The position numbers and the translations under genes are program-made. The notes below the pieces were generated by a model. The model searched no databases. It was not told the DNA's origin and saw only the letters and a program-made list of their open reading frames with translations. Positions 1 through 6,659 of a stretch of 31,145 bases of DNA are shown here, piece by piece. Position 1 is the stretch's first letter. Each line of letters opens with the position of its first letter. The DNA is from a virus: IMG/VR virus record IMGVR_UViG_3300042521_001826, positions 1 to 31,145 of that record; one strand, 5' to 3'.

Positions 1-47
1 AAGTTCCAATAGATGTTAATGTCGCAGAGATATTGAGGCAAATATGA
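1..47 (+). CDS. 3' end of an upstream gene (partial)
   Basis: The frame starting at base 3 is open from the window edge and ends at TGA 45-47, giving a C-terminus of VPIDVNVAEILRQI. The stop overlaps the ATG of the next gene in an ATGA arrangement, the junction type used throughout this genome, which supports it as a real gene end. Too little is visible to name the protein. Confidence 0.5.
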   Translation, partial: VPIDVNVAEILRQI

Positions 48-364
48 AAACATTCAAACAGTTTGTAACCGAAGAATACTTGGATGAAAAATCTCCAGCA
101 TGGCAACGTTCTGCAGGTAAAGATCCAGAGGGTGGACTGAATCGTAAAGGTATTGCCTCTTATCGTAGAGAAAATCCAGGTTCCAAATTATCTATGGCTG
201 TCACAACAAAGCCGTCTAAACTAAAACCAGGTTCTAAATCAGCCAATCGTAGAAAATCATTTTGTGCTCGTATGGGTGGCATGAAGAAACGATTAACCTC
301 TGCTAAGACAGCAAATGATCCAGATAGCCGTATCAATAAAGCTTTAAGAAAGTGGAACTGCTAA
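44..364 (+). CDS. Basic T4-type conserved protein with capsid-targeting-like N-terminus
   Basis: This is a 106-residue, strongly basic protein. It resembles a conserved hypothetical family of T4-like cyanophages: AGKDPEGGLNRKGIASYRRE near residue 25, RRKSFCARM in the middle, and a RKWNC terminus. Its first ten residues, MKTFKQFVTE, align with the MKTYQEFIAE sequence that targets T4 internal head proteins into the prohead, where the head protease cuts after (I/L)-x-E. I infer it may be packaged in the head. GAGG at 35-38 serves as ribosome binding site, and the stop overlaps the next ATG. Family match is good; packaging is inference. Confidence 0.8.
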   Translation: MKTFKQFVTEEYLDEKSPAWQRSAGKDPEGGLNRKGIASYRRENPGSKLSMAVTTKPSKLKPGSKSANRRKSFCARMGGMKKRLTSAKTANDPDSRINKALRKWNC

Positions 365-909
365 TGCAATCTTTTAAAGAATACCTTGGTGAAGATTTAC
401 GCCAATGGTTTAAGCAAAAGTGGGTTCGCATGGACACTAAAGGTAATATCAAAGGTGATTGTGCGAGAGAACCAGGCGAAGGCAAACCAAAGTGTTTACC
501 TCAAGCCAAAGCACACGCCATTGGTAAAGATGCCCGTGCTTCAGCTGCTCGTAGAAAGCGTAGAGAAGATCCTAATCCAGAACGCCGTGGTGCACCAATT
601 AATGTAAAAACTGAAAACGTTTTTGAAGCCTGTTGGAGAGGTTATGTTGCCAGAGGTATGAAGAAAAAAGGTGACCGTATGGTACCTAATTGTGTACCTG
701 AAGAAATTGATATTCCAGTTTTAGAAGGTGAAGAAGAATGGTCAATGAGAGTTATAGATGAAGATGGTGCAATAGGTGGTTCATCAGGACCAACGAATGT
801 AACTGGTGTTGCAACGTCTACCGATCCCATTAGTGCTAGTGCTGTTAATAGAAGGAAAAGAAAGAGTCCTGTTATGATGTCCATCAGGAGAAAACCTCCA
901 AAGGCTTAA
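364..909 (+). CDS. Basic T4-type conserved protein, second CTS-like N-terminus
   Basis: This 181-residue basic protein starts MQSFKEYLGE, again like a T4 capsid-targeting sequence with a possible L-x-E cleavage site at residue 10. The N-terminal 80 residues carry a motif known from cyanophage hypothetical proteins (WFKQKWVRMD, then EGKPKCLP and ARKRREDPNPER-like text). Four cysteines fall in the first 110 residues. The C-terminal third is acidic, then Gly/Ser/Thr-rich, then basic. I chose the ATG at 364 because it overlaps the upstream TAA and follows GTGGA; an in-frame GTG at 352 is possible. The function is unknown; an internal head protein is a hypothesis. Confidence 0.75.
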   Translation: MQSFKEYLGEDLRQWFKQKWVRMDTKGNIKGDCAREPGEGKPKCLPQAKAHAIGKDARASAARRKRREDPNPERRGAPINVKTENVFEACWRGYVARGMKKKGDRMVPNCVPEEIDIPVLEGEEEWSMRVIDEDGAIGGSSGPTNVTGVATSTDPISASAVNRRKRKSPVMMSIRRKPPKA

Positions 910-910
910 T

Positions 911-1405
911 ATGTGGTTCTTGTCATTCATTCCTGATTGGATTTTACAATGGGCAATACATGGTCTAGTCATTCTTGGACTTGTATTAACATTTATAGGA
1001 TCATTTGTTAGATTTATACCTATGGTTCAACCATACGCTTTGGTTGGCAGACAATTGGGTATAGTATTATTAGTGATTGGTGTATTCTTTGAAGGAGGAT
1101 ATGCCACAGAAATGTCATATCGTGCTAGAATAGCCGAAATGCAAGCAAAGATAAAAGAAGCAGAAATTAAATCTGCAAAGGTCAATGAAAAGTTGGCAAA
1201 TGAAGTTAGTAAAAATAAAGAGTTGATTAAAGAGAAGGTGAATAGAAATGCTAGGGATATTGAAGCAAAGAGAGAAGCTATTAATTCTAAGTGTGAGTTG
1301 TCTGATGATGCTTGGATGCTCTACAACCGTGCCGTTGAGCCAAAAATTTCCAGAGGCTCCTCAAGTGCTAATGGAGCCCGCTCCGGTTCTAAAGCCTCTA
1401 AGTGA
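911..1405 (+). CDS. Inner-membrane spanin-like protein (Rz-like)
   Basis: This is a 164-residue protein with two hydrophobic segments near residues 12-35 and 48-65, then a long charged coiled-coil segment (about 70-125) and a Ser/Gly-rich tail. The layout fits an i-spanin, which spans the periplasm and fuses the two membranes at the last step of lysis. The decisive clue is context: a lipoprotein gene (1248-1541) begins inside this gene in another frame, the classic Rz/Rz1 nesting. Two membrane segments rather than one are unusual for Rz. It begins one base after the previous stop. Confidence 0.65.
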   Translation: MWFLSFIPDWILQWAIHGLVILGLVLTFIGSFVRFIPMVQPYALVGRQLGIVLLVIGVFFEGGYATEMSYRARIAEMQAKIKEAEIKSAKVNEKLANEVSKNKELIKEKVNRNARDIEAKREAINSKCELSDDAWMLYNRAVEPKISRGSSSANGARSGSKASK

Positions 1406-1541
1406 AGATAAAAAGACATTAGCAGACCTGTTACAAAATGCTAATGAGAATTACGGACTGTATTATGAGTTACAAGATAGATATAACGCATGGCAGTTAT
1501 GGTATAAACAACAGAAACAAATATTTGATAGTGTAAAATGA
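1248..1541 (+). CDS. Outer-membrane lipoprotein spanin (Rz1-like), nested start
   Basis: This is a 97-residue lipoprotein. The N-terminus is basic, then hydrophobic, and ends in a lipobox with MMLGC, giving a modified Cys near residue 23. The rest is Pro-rich and then helical, ending in a Trp/Lys/Gln-rich stretch like QLWYKQQKQIFDSVK, typical of the lipoprotein spanins of T4-like vibriophages and cyanophages. The first 158 bases overlap the i-spanin gene in another frame. It should sit in the outer membrane and pair with the upstream protein. The stop overlaps the nuclease start. Confidence 0.75.
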   Translation: MLGILKQREKLLILSVSCLMMLGCSTTVPLSQKFPEAPQVLMEPAPVLKPLSEDKKTLADLLQNANENYGLYYELQDRYNAWQLWYKQQKQIFDSVK

Positions 1542-1972
1542 AAAAACTACTACTTGTATTACTTGCAATGCCAATGTTGGTGATGGCACAAAAAACTCCG
1601 CAAGGTGTAACCTATGATGCACAGATTGTCCGCATGATTGATGGCGATACTGTGGTCATAGCGGCTCCCTTTTTACCAGCACCACTTAAACCCGAACTTG
1701 CCGTTAGAATATTCGGTGTGGATACTCCAGAAAAAGGACACAGAGCTCAATGTCCTTCCGAAGATACCCGTGGCAAGGCCGCTACTGAATTTACAAAAGC
1801 CGCCATTGCAAAATCTACCAAGCGTCAAGTTGTGTTGTATAGCTGGGATAAATTTGGTGGCCGTGTCTTAGGTGACATCATTTTAGATGGACAATCATTA
1901 CGCACAGGTCTAATTCAAAATGGTTTTGCTCGTGAATACTTTGGTGATGCAAAGCAATCATGGTGTAATTAA
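1538..1972 (+). CDS. Exported staphylococcal-type nuclease (thermonuclease, SNase fold)
   Basis: This is a 144-residue protein with a clear signal peptide (MKKLLLVLLAMPMLVMAQ), so it is predicted to be exported. The SNase signature is complete: MIDGDT (33-38), RIFGVDTPE with R57, D62 and E65, and FGGRVLGD with R109. These match the two catalytic arginines, the calcium-binding Asp and the general-base Glu of staphylococcal nuclease. It would cut DNA and RNA with calcium in the periplasm or medium. It lies among lysis genes and overlaps both neighbours. Why a phage exports a nuclease is not known; a role at lysis or in degrading competitor or released DNA is speculation. Confidence 0.88.
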   Translation: MKKLLLVLLAMPMLVMAQKTPQGVTYDAQIVRMIDGDTVVIAAPFLPAPLKPELAVRIFGVDTPEKGHRAQCPSEDTRGKAATEFTKAAIAKSTKRQVVLYSWDKFGGRVLGDIILDGQSLRTGLIQNGFAREYFGDAKQSWCN

Positions 1973-2376
1973 TGAAAAAATTAATACCATTGGCCTTTGT
2001 TGTATTGTTAAGTGGTTGTACTTTATTTGATGCCTACTTTATGGCCAAGTATGACACTAACGAATACTTCATTGTTAATGATATTAAAACAAAAGCACAA
2101 GTTGCCGAAGAAAATTGTGGCAATCAATTATTAGTTGTTGCACAGGTAAATGATTTGTATATTAAAACTTTAGAATTTAAGAATTTTACATCTCATATAC
2201 CAAGAAATAAAGATACGGATAATATGTCAACCAAGTTATTGACATTGACAAAAGATACAAGAGATTATTTTAACAAAGCAGAAAAGATTTCACCAATTTT
2301 TTGTAAAGCAAAACTACAACAGATTGTTAAATCAGCTGATACAATTCAACATGTACTAGGGAGCAAACCAAGATGA
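1972..2376 (+). CDS. Lipoprotein of unknown function
   Basis: This 134-residue protein begins MKKLIPLAFVVLLSGC, a lipoprotein signal with lipobox LSGC and a modified Cys at residue 16. The mature part is mostly helical and polar with two more cysteines. No family is recognised. It overlaps the nuclease stop by one base and sits in the lysis block, so an envelope role is likely. Confidence 0.75.
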   Translation: MKKLIPLAFVVLLSGCTLFDAYFMAKYDTNEYFIVNDIKTKAQVAEENCGNQLLVVAQVNDLYIKTLEFKNFTSHIPRNKDTDNMSTKLLTLTKDTRDYFNKAEKISPIFCKAKLQQIVKSADTIQHVLGSKPR

Positions 2377-2579
2377 CACCAGAACAATTAAATGCTTACA
2401 TCATTGAATACAATAAAATGTTGGCCGATGGATTAGTTAGTAAAGAAGAATATGTCGAATTGCTGAAAGGCATTAATATTATGGAAGGTATTGCTGACGA
2501 TGCTGAAGGATTGGCATTAAAAGAGCAATTAAATTTAATCATCAACGCTGCTATTAGTGCAGCTTCTTTAATGGCATAA
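2373..2579 (+). CDS. Small conserved-looking protein, unknown
   Basis: This 68-residue protein begins MTPEQLNAYIIEYNKMLADG. It is helical and acidic with an Ala/Ser-rich C-terminus (NAAISAASLMA). Its start overlaps the preceding stop in an ATGACACC context. The N-terminal part reads like a short helical-hairpin regulatory or structural peptide. No function is assigned. Confidence 0.65.
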   Translation: MTPEQLNAYIIEYNKMLADGLVSKEEYVELLKGINIMEGIADDAEGLALKEQLNLIINAAISAASLMA

Positions 2580-2591
2580 GGGGAATAAAAA

Positions 2592-2705
2592 ATGGTAGAT
2601 ACACTTTTTTGGGTTTTAGTTGGCGCATTTGTAGGTTGGCATTTTCCAGAACCTTTTTGGGCTAAAGCAATTAAAGCTAAAATTTTAGGAATGATCAAGA
2701 AATAA
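2592..2705 (+). CDS. 37-residue membrane peptide
   Basis: An ATG preceded by AAGGGGAATAAAA opens a 37-codon frame: MVDTLFWVLVGAFVGWHFPE, then a basic amphipathic tail. It has one membrane segment (about residues 3-18) and a lysine-rich C-terminus. Its stop overlaps the endolysin start by one base, so it is translationally coupled to the lysis enzyme. The size and topology fit a small lysis-associated or structural membrane peptide; the function is not established. Confidence 0.6.
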   Translation: MVDTLFWVLVGAFVGWHFPEPFWAKAIKAKILGMIKK

Positions 2706-3331
2706 TGGAACTGACAAAAGATCAACTGAAGCAATTGCTTCCAAAGAATCCATACATTGACCAATGGCACAATGCATTGTCACAATTGTTACCCGATTAT
2801 GGTATCAATACACCTCAACGCATTGCTGCCTTCATAGCACAATGCGCTCACGAATCCGGTAATTTTGTATTTCTCAAAGAGAATTTAAATTATCGTGCGC
2901 CGACTTTGCGTAAACTCTTTGCCAAGTATTTTCCAACAGATGAATTGGCCAATGAGTATGCAAACAAACCAAATAAACAAGAAGCAATTGCAAATCGTAT
3001 CTATGCTAATCGTATGGGTAATGGTGATGAAGCTTCTGGTGATGGTTTCAGATATTGTGGTCGTGGCCTAATTCAATTGACAGGCAAAGAGAACTATTCT
3101 TGGTTTGCTGCCTCAATTGAAGTACCTGTTGAAGAAGCATCTGAATATTTACAAACATTTGAAGGTGCAGCACAATCTGCTTGTTGGTTCTGGGAAACAA
3201 ACAATCTAAACCAATGGGCTGATAAAGGCGACATTCTCACATTAACAAAGCGTATTAATGGTGGTACCATTGGACTTGAAGATAGAATTAAACATTATGA
3301 ACACGCACTTCATGTATTGGGAGTTCATTGA
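2705..3331 (+). CDS. Endolysin, glycoside hydrolase family 19 (chitinase-like lysozyme)
   Basis: This is a 208-residue, single-domain GH19 lysozyme. Family motifs are clear: AQCAHESGNF around residues 46-54 with the likely catalytic Glu50, ANRMGNGDEASGDGFRYCGR around 101-120, and GRGLIQLTGKENY. It should cleave the glycan strands of peptidoglycan. No signal peptide is visible, so it must reach the cell wall through a holin. Several small membrane proteins follow directly. The start overlaps the preceding gene, and the stop overlaps the next ATG (TGATG). Confidence 0.92.
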   Translation: MELTKDQLKQLLPKNPYIDQWHNALSQLLPDYGINTPQRIAAFIAQCAHESGNFVFLKENLNYRAPTLRKLFAKYFPTDELANEYANKPNKQEAIANRIYANRMGNGDEASGDGFRYCGRGLIQLTGKENYSWFAASIEVPVEEASEYLQTFEGAAQSACWFWETNNLNQWADKGDILTLTKRINGGTIGLEDRIKHYEHALHVLGVH

Positions 3332-3603
3332 TGAATGATAAGAAGTTATTAAAGTGGATTTTGTTTATATTATTATTGCCCTTAACGTTGGCTTATTTTA
3401 GTGGTGATAGATTTCGATATCCATGCCAAGATCCAGCAAATTGGGATAAAGATATATGTAAATTACCATGGTGTGATGTAACTAGAACTTGTCCGGAACA
3501 TATTTTTAAAGGTCAAAATGATCCAAGAGTTGGTCCTGCTGGAGATAAGTCACTCGCACAAAAAACACCAACACCAACAGTAACCGGAGCGAATTGCAAA
3601 TGA
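3331..3603 (+). CDS. Membrane-anchored Cys-rich small protein
   Basis: This 90-residue protein starts at the ATG overlapping the endolysin stop, with GGGAG 7 bases upstream. One N-terminal membrane or signal segment (about residues 8-22) is followed by a compact region with five cysteines (PCQDPANWDKDIC and PWCDVTRTCPE) and a Pro/Thr-rich tail. The Cys pattern resembles a conserved small protein next to lysis genes in marine T4-like phages. Function unknown. Confidence 0.7.
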   Translation: MNDKKLLKWILFILLLPLTLAYFSGDRFRYPCQDPANWDKDICKLPWCDVTRTCPEHIFKGQNDPRVGPAGDKSLAQKTPTPTVTGANCK

Positions 3604-4118
3604 ATTTATTTAACAAAGAACAAAAACAACCAGAAACAGATTTCATGTATACAGAAGAGCAGTTGATGGCTCGACTGAAGTTTTTCATTGGTATTTGTTT
3701 GACACTCACATTGTTTGGTATTGTATTCGTTGTGTTGTATTCTTTAATTTTTGTAACACAACCACTCAACGCTATTTCTCCAATCGACCAAAAGTTCTTT
3801 GAGTTGATTGTACCTATCGCCACATTCTTGACTGGTACATTGTCAGGTATCATGTTGGCTGGTGGTGATAAGGATGCACAAAAAAGAGCATTAGAATTGG
3901 CTAATAGACCAACAACAGTATCGCCTGCACCAACCACACCATCTACACCAAGTTCATCAACAAGCTTTGGTGGAAATACATCACAGTTTACTGGTTCGTT
4001 TGGTGGCAACACAAATCAATTTACCGCAACACCAACAGCATCACCATTTACACCGGGAGTTGTAACGGGATTTGGTGGTAAACCAGCACCTGTTCAACCA
4101 CCACAACCAGAGTTATGA
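3600..4118 (+). CDS. Two-helix membrane protein with Pro/Thr/Gly-rich tail
   Basis: This 172-residue protein has two strong hydrophobic segments near residues 24-50 and 65-88, then a low-complexity tail rich in Pro, Thr, Ser and Gly with repeats of FGGNT-SQF or NQF. The ATG at 3600 overlaps the upstream TGA. Similar proteins occur beside lysis genes in marine T4-type phages. The two-helix layout could fit a holin, but the long tail is atypical. Function unknown. Confidence 0.7.
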   Translation: MNLFNKEQKQPETDFMYTEEQLMARLKFFIGICLTLTLFGIVFVVLYSLIFVTQPLNAISPIDQKFFELIVPIATFLTGTLSGIMLAGGDKDAQKRALELANRPTTVSPAPTTPSTPSSSTSFGGNTSQFTGSFGGNTNQFTATPTASPFTPGVVTGFGGKPAPVQPPQPEL

Positions 4119-4119
4119 A

Positions 4120-4344
4120 ATGAATTGGTTAAATAGTATGTTATCTGATGGTGTTAATGGCTCTGTTAGTAGTAAGAGGGTTATTACATTATTGGCGTTT
4201 ATTGTGTGTGTTTATGGTTTTATTGCTGACATACATGGTTATAAAGTAACCACATCATTATTTGATTCAATGATATACTTGGTGATTGCGGGATTAGGAT
4301 TTACTGCCTCAGAAAAATTTGCTAAAAAGGAAGAACAGAAATGA
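4120..4344 (+). CDS. Holin-like membrane protein
   Basis: This 74-residue protein begins MNWLNSMLSDGVNGSVSSKR, then two membrane segments (about 22-40 and 48-65) and a charged tail EKFAKKEEQK. A short soluble start, SSKR before the first helix, two helices and a lysine/glutamate tail is the common form of phage holins of this type. A holin would time lysis by letting the GH19 enzyme reach the cell wall. I chose the ATG two bases after the preceding stop. Confidence 0.55.
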   Translation: MNWLNSMLSDGVNGSVSSKRVITLLAFIVCVYGFIADIHGYKVTTSLFDSMIYLVIAGLGFTASEKFAKKEEQK

Positions 4345-4532
4345 AAAAGTTTTTAATTGCACTCAATCTCGTTATTTGGTCTGCTGTTGGTTATCAAGTT
4401 GCATATGCAGCTGAAACTAAAAAGGCTTGCGTGGTGCAGAAAGACCAAAAAACTGGTAAAGAAAAAGAAGTTTGTAAAGAAATAAAAGTGCATAAGAAAT
4501 TAGAAGGCACAAAAGTACCAGAAAAGAAATAA
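4341..4532 (+). CDS. Small exported lysine-rich protein
   Basis: This 63-residue protein has a signal peptide (MKKFLIALNLVIWSAVGYQVAYA, cut near AYA-AET) and a mature region of about 40 residues rich in Lys and Glu with two Cys, possibly one disulfide in the periplasm. The start overlaps the preceding stop (ATGA). No family is recognised. Confidence 0.65.
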   Translation: MKKFLIALNLVIWSAVGYQVAYAAETKKACVVQKDQKTGKEKEVCKEIKVHKKLEGTKVPEKK

Positions 4533-4955
4533 ATGGCAGAGTTTGACGATACCGACATTAAAGTGGATATTGGTGTTTTAAAAACACAAGTATTGACTTT
4601 ATCTGCACTTTGTAATAAAATGGACCAGATTATAGAAAAACTGGTGGACCAACACGACCGCCATATTGCAAAGGTATATACGGACATGGACAAACGAAGA
4701 TTAGAAACGGAAACCGATATCAAAGAAATTCATCAGCGAATAGATACCGTTTTGGATAAGATGGAATCTTCAAACAAAGAAATTATGGATGAATTCAAAT
4801 CTCTCCGTAAAGATATGAGTGAACATAACAAACAAGAGAAAGATGCTTTGGATGCTTTACTCAAATGGAAGTGGATGGTTGCCGGTGGTATTATTGCTAT
4901 CTCATGGTTGATTTCTCATGTAAATCCTGATACAATAAGCAAATTCCTTAAATAG
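4533..4955 (+). CDS. Coiled-coil protein with C-terminal membrane anchor
   Basis: This 140-residue protein has a long charged coiled coil across residues 10-110 and one hydrophobic helix near 112-130 (WMVAGGIIAISWLISHV). It would sit in the inner membrane with the coiled coil in the cytoplasm or periplasm. The position at the end of the lysis block suggests a lysis or envelope function such as holin regulation; this is inference. It starts directly after the previous stop. Confidence 0.65.
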   Translation: MAEFDDTDIKVDIGVLKTQVLTLSALCNKMDQIIEKLVDQHDRHIAKVYTDMDKRRLETETDIKEIHQRIDTVLDKMESSNKEIMDEFKSLRKDMSEHNKQEKDALDALLKWKWMVAGGIIAISWLISHVNPDTISKFLK

Positions 4956-4980
4956 TATTACAATTTAGATTAAATATATT

Positions 4981-5994
4981 ATGAGTGTTTTTATTGACAG
5001 AGCTTTTCTGCTCCGCATTTCGCCAAAATTACAAAGGTTTACCCAAAAGAAGGAAGACCTTTATAATTTTAGGTGTCCGCTCTGTGGCGACTCACAGAAA
5101 AATAAAACCAAATCTCGTGGTTATGTTTATCGCAAAAAGAATGACTACTTTTATATGTGTCATAACTGTGGTGCTTCAACTTCATTTTATAACTTTTTGG
5201 ACAAAGTTGACCCAACACTTATAAAAGAATATGCTTTAGAAAGATATAAAAATGGTGATAACAACAAAAGCGACCATAAAACTCCAGAATTTGAAGAATT
5301 CAAAACGGAGAAACCGACATTCAAAAAGTCATTGGATCTTCCATCTATCGACTCTTTACCAGAAGCGCATTTTGCTAAAGTCTATGTTCAGCAAAGACGG
5401 ATTCCGAAGGACTTTTTCTCGCAACTATACTATGCGGAAGATTTCGCAGCCTTCATACAAAGTCTTGGGATTGAGAACACAAACCTTAAAGAGAAAGACA
5501 ATCGGCTCGTCATACCGTTTTATGATAAAGAAAAGAACTTGGTCGCTGTTCAAGGGAGAGCACTAGGTGAATCTAAACTAAGATACATCACTATCAAACT
5601 TCACGAAGATAACCACAAGTTCTTTGGACTTGATAGGATAGACGAGGAGAAGATGATATATGTGGTGGAAGGTCCTATTGACAGTATGTTCCTAGACAAT
5701 GCTGTGGCTACCGCAGACAGTAACTTGGAATCAATCATGTCGATATACGATAAGTCCAAAGTTACATTGGTGTTTGATAATGAACCCCGTAATAAAGAGA
5801 TAGTTAAAAAAATTGATGAAGCGATAGAAAAACATTATCAAGTAGTGATTTGGCCAGAAATGATTGAATCTAAAGACATTAATGATATGATACTAGATGG
5901 GTTCTCACCAGATGAAATTCAAGATATCATAAGTAAATATACATTTGTTAATTTAAGAGCAAAAGCAGAATTGGTGAATTGGAAGAAGGTTTAA
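4981..5994 (+). CDS. 61: DNA primase, T4 gp61-like
   Basis: This 337-residue protein is close to T4 gp61 (342). An N-terminal zinc-binding domain has Cys32, Cys35, Cys60 and Cys63 (CPLC and CHNC). A TOPRIM-like catalytic region has VVEGPID with Glu230 and Asp234, and LVFDNE with Asp266 and Glu268. It makes RNA primers for lagging-strand synthesis with the phage helicase, which is not in this window. It opens the replication and nucleotide block. No strong ribosome binding site is seen before the ATG. Confidence 0.85.
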   Translation: MSVFIDRAFLLRISPKLQRFTQKKEDLYNFRCPLCGDSQKNKTKSRGYVYRKKNDYFYMCHNCGASTSFYNFLDKVDPTLIKEYALERYKNGDNNKSDHKTPEFEEFKTEKPTFKKSLDLPSIDSLPEAHFAKVYVQQRRIPKDFFSQLYYAEDFAAFIQSLGIENTNLKEKDNRLVIPFYDKEKNLVAVQGRALGESKLRYITIKLHEDNHKFFGLDRIDEEKMIYVVEGPIDSMFLDNAVATADSNLESIMSIYDKSKVTLVFDNEPRNKEIVKKIDEAIEKHYQVVIWPEMIESKDINDMILDGFSPDEIQDIISKYTFVNLRAKAELVNWKKV

Positions 5995-5997
5995 GTT

Positions 5998-6642
5998 ATG
6001 AATGTAAAATTAATATCATACACACAAGGAACAGATGGTAAAAATTTATTAGAGCAAGTTGCATATGCTGCTAGAGTTTCAAATCCATCAAATCAAAATA
6101 GTAACGACACAGCTGAAAAGTTGGTCCGTTATTTAATTAAGCATCAACATTGGTCGCCACTTGAAATGGTGAATATATGTTTAGAAATTGAAACTACAAG
6201 AGATATAGCAAGGCAAATATTACGACATCGTTCCTTTTCATTCCAAGAGTTTTCTCAAAGATATGCAGTAGCAGATTTGGGCTTTGAATTTAAAGAAGCA
6301 AGACTGCAAGATGAAAAGAATCGACAAAATAGTATTGAAACGGATAATGTTGGTTTGAAATTAAATTGGGAAACACAACAAGATTATGTTATCGTAGCAG
6401 CAGAGAGAGCATATCGTTGGGCTATTGAACACGGTATTGCAAAAGAACAGGCACGAGCAGTATTGCCTGAAGGCATTACAGTTTCAAGGTTGTATATGAA
6501 TGGAACTCTGAGGTCTTGGGTTCACTATATACAACTACGAAGTGAAAAAGGTACCCAAAAGGAACATCGTGAAATTGCATTGGCTTGTGCTAAAGCAATT
6601 GAACCGGTTTTCCCGATGATTCAAGAATTTATAACACAATAA
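5998..6642 (+). CDS. thyX: Flavin-dependent thymidylate synthase
   Basis: This 214-residue protein carries the ThyX signature RHRxxSxxxxSxR exactly at Arg76-Arg88 (RHRSFSFQEFSQR). It methylates dUMP to dTMP using FAD, NADPH and methylene-tetrahydrofolate, supplying thymidine for phage DNA. It replaces the ThyA-type enzyme of T4 itself, as in many aquatic T4-type phages. It lies between primase and the ribonucleotide reductase genes, with 3 bases to the upstream stop. Confidence 0.95.
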   Translation: MNVKLISYTQGTDGKNLLEQVAYAARVSNPSNQNSNDTAEKLVRYLIKHQHWSPLEMVNICLEIETTRDIARQILRHRSFSFQEFSQRYAVADLGFEFKEARLQDEKNRQNSIETDNVGLKLNWETQQDYVIVAAERAYRWAIEHGIAKEQARAVLPEGITVSRLYMNGTLRSWVHYIQLRSEKGTQKEHREIALACAKAIEPVFPMIQEFITQ

Positions 6643-6659
6643 CAAAGCAAGGCGAATAC

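Noticed and set aside
642-884. Minus-strand frame opposite the second basic protein
   Set aside because: Lies entirely opposite a well-supported gene with family resemblance; all other genes here are on the + strand.
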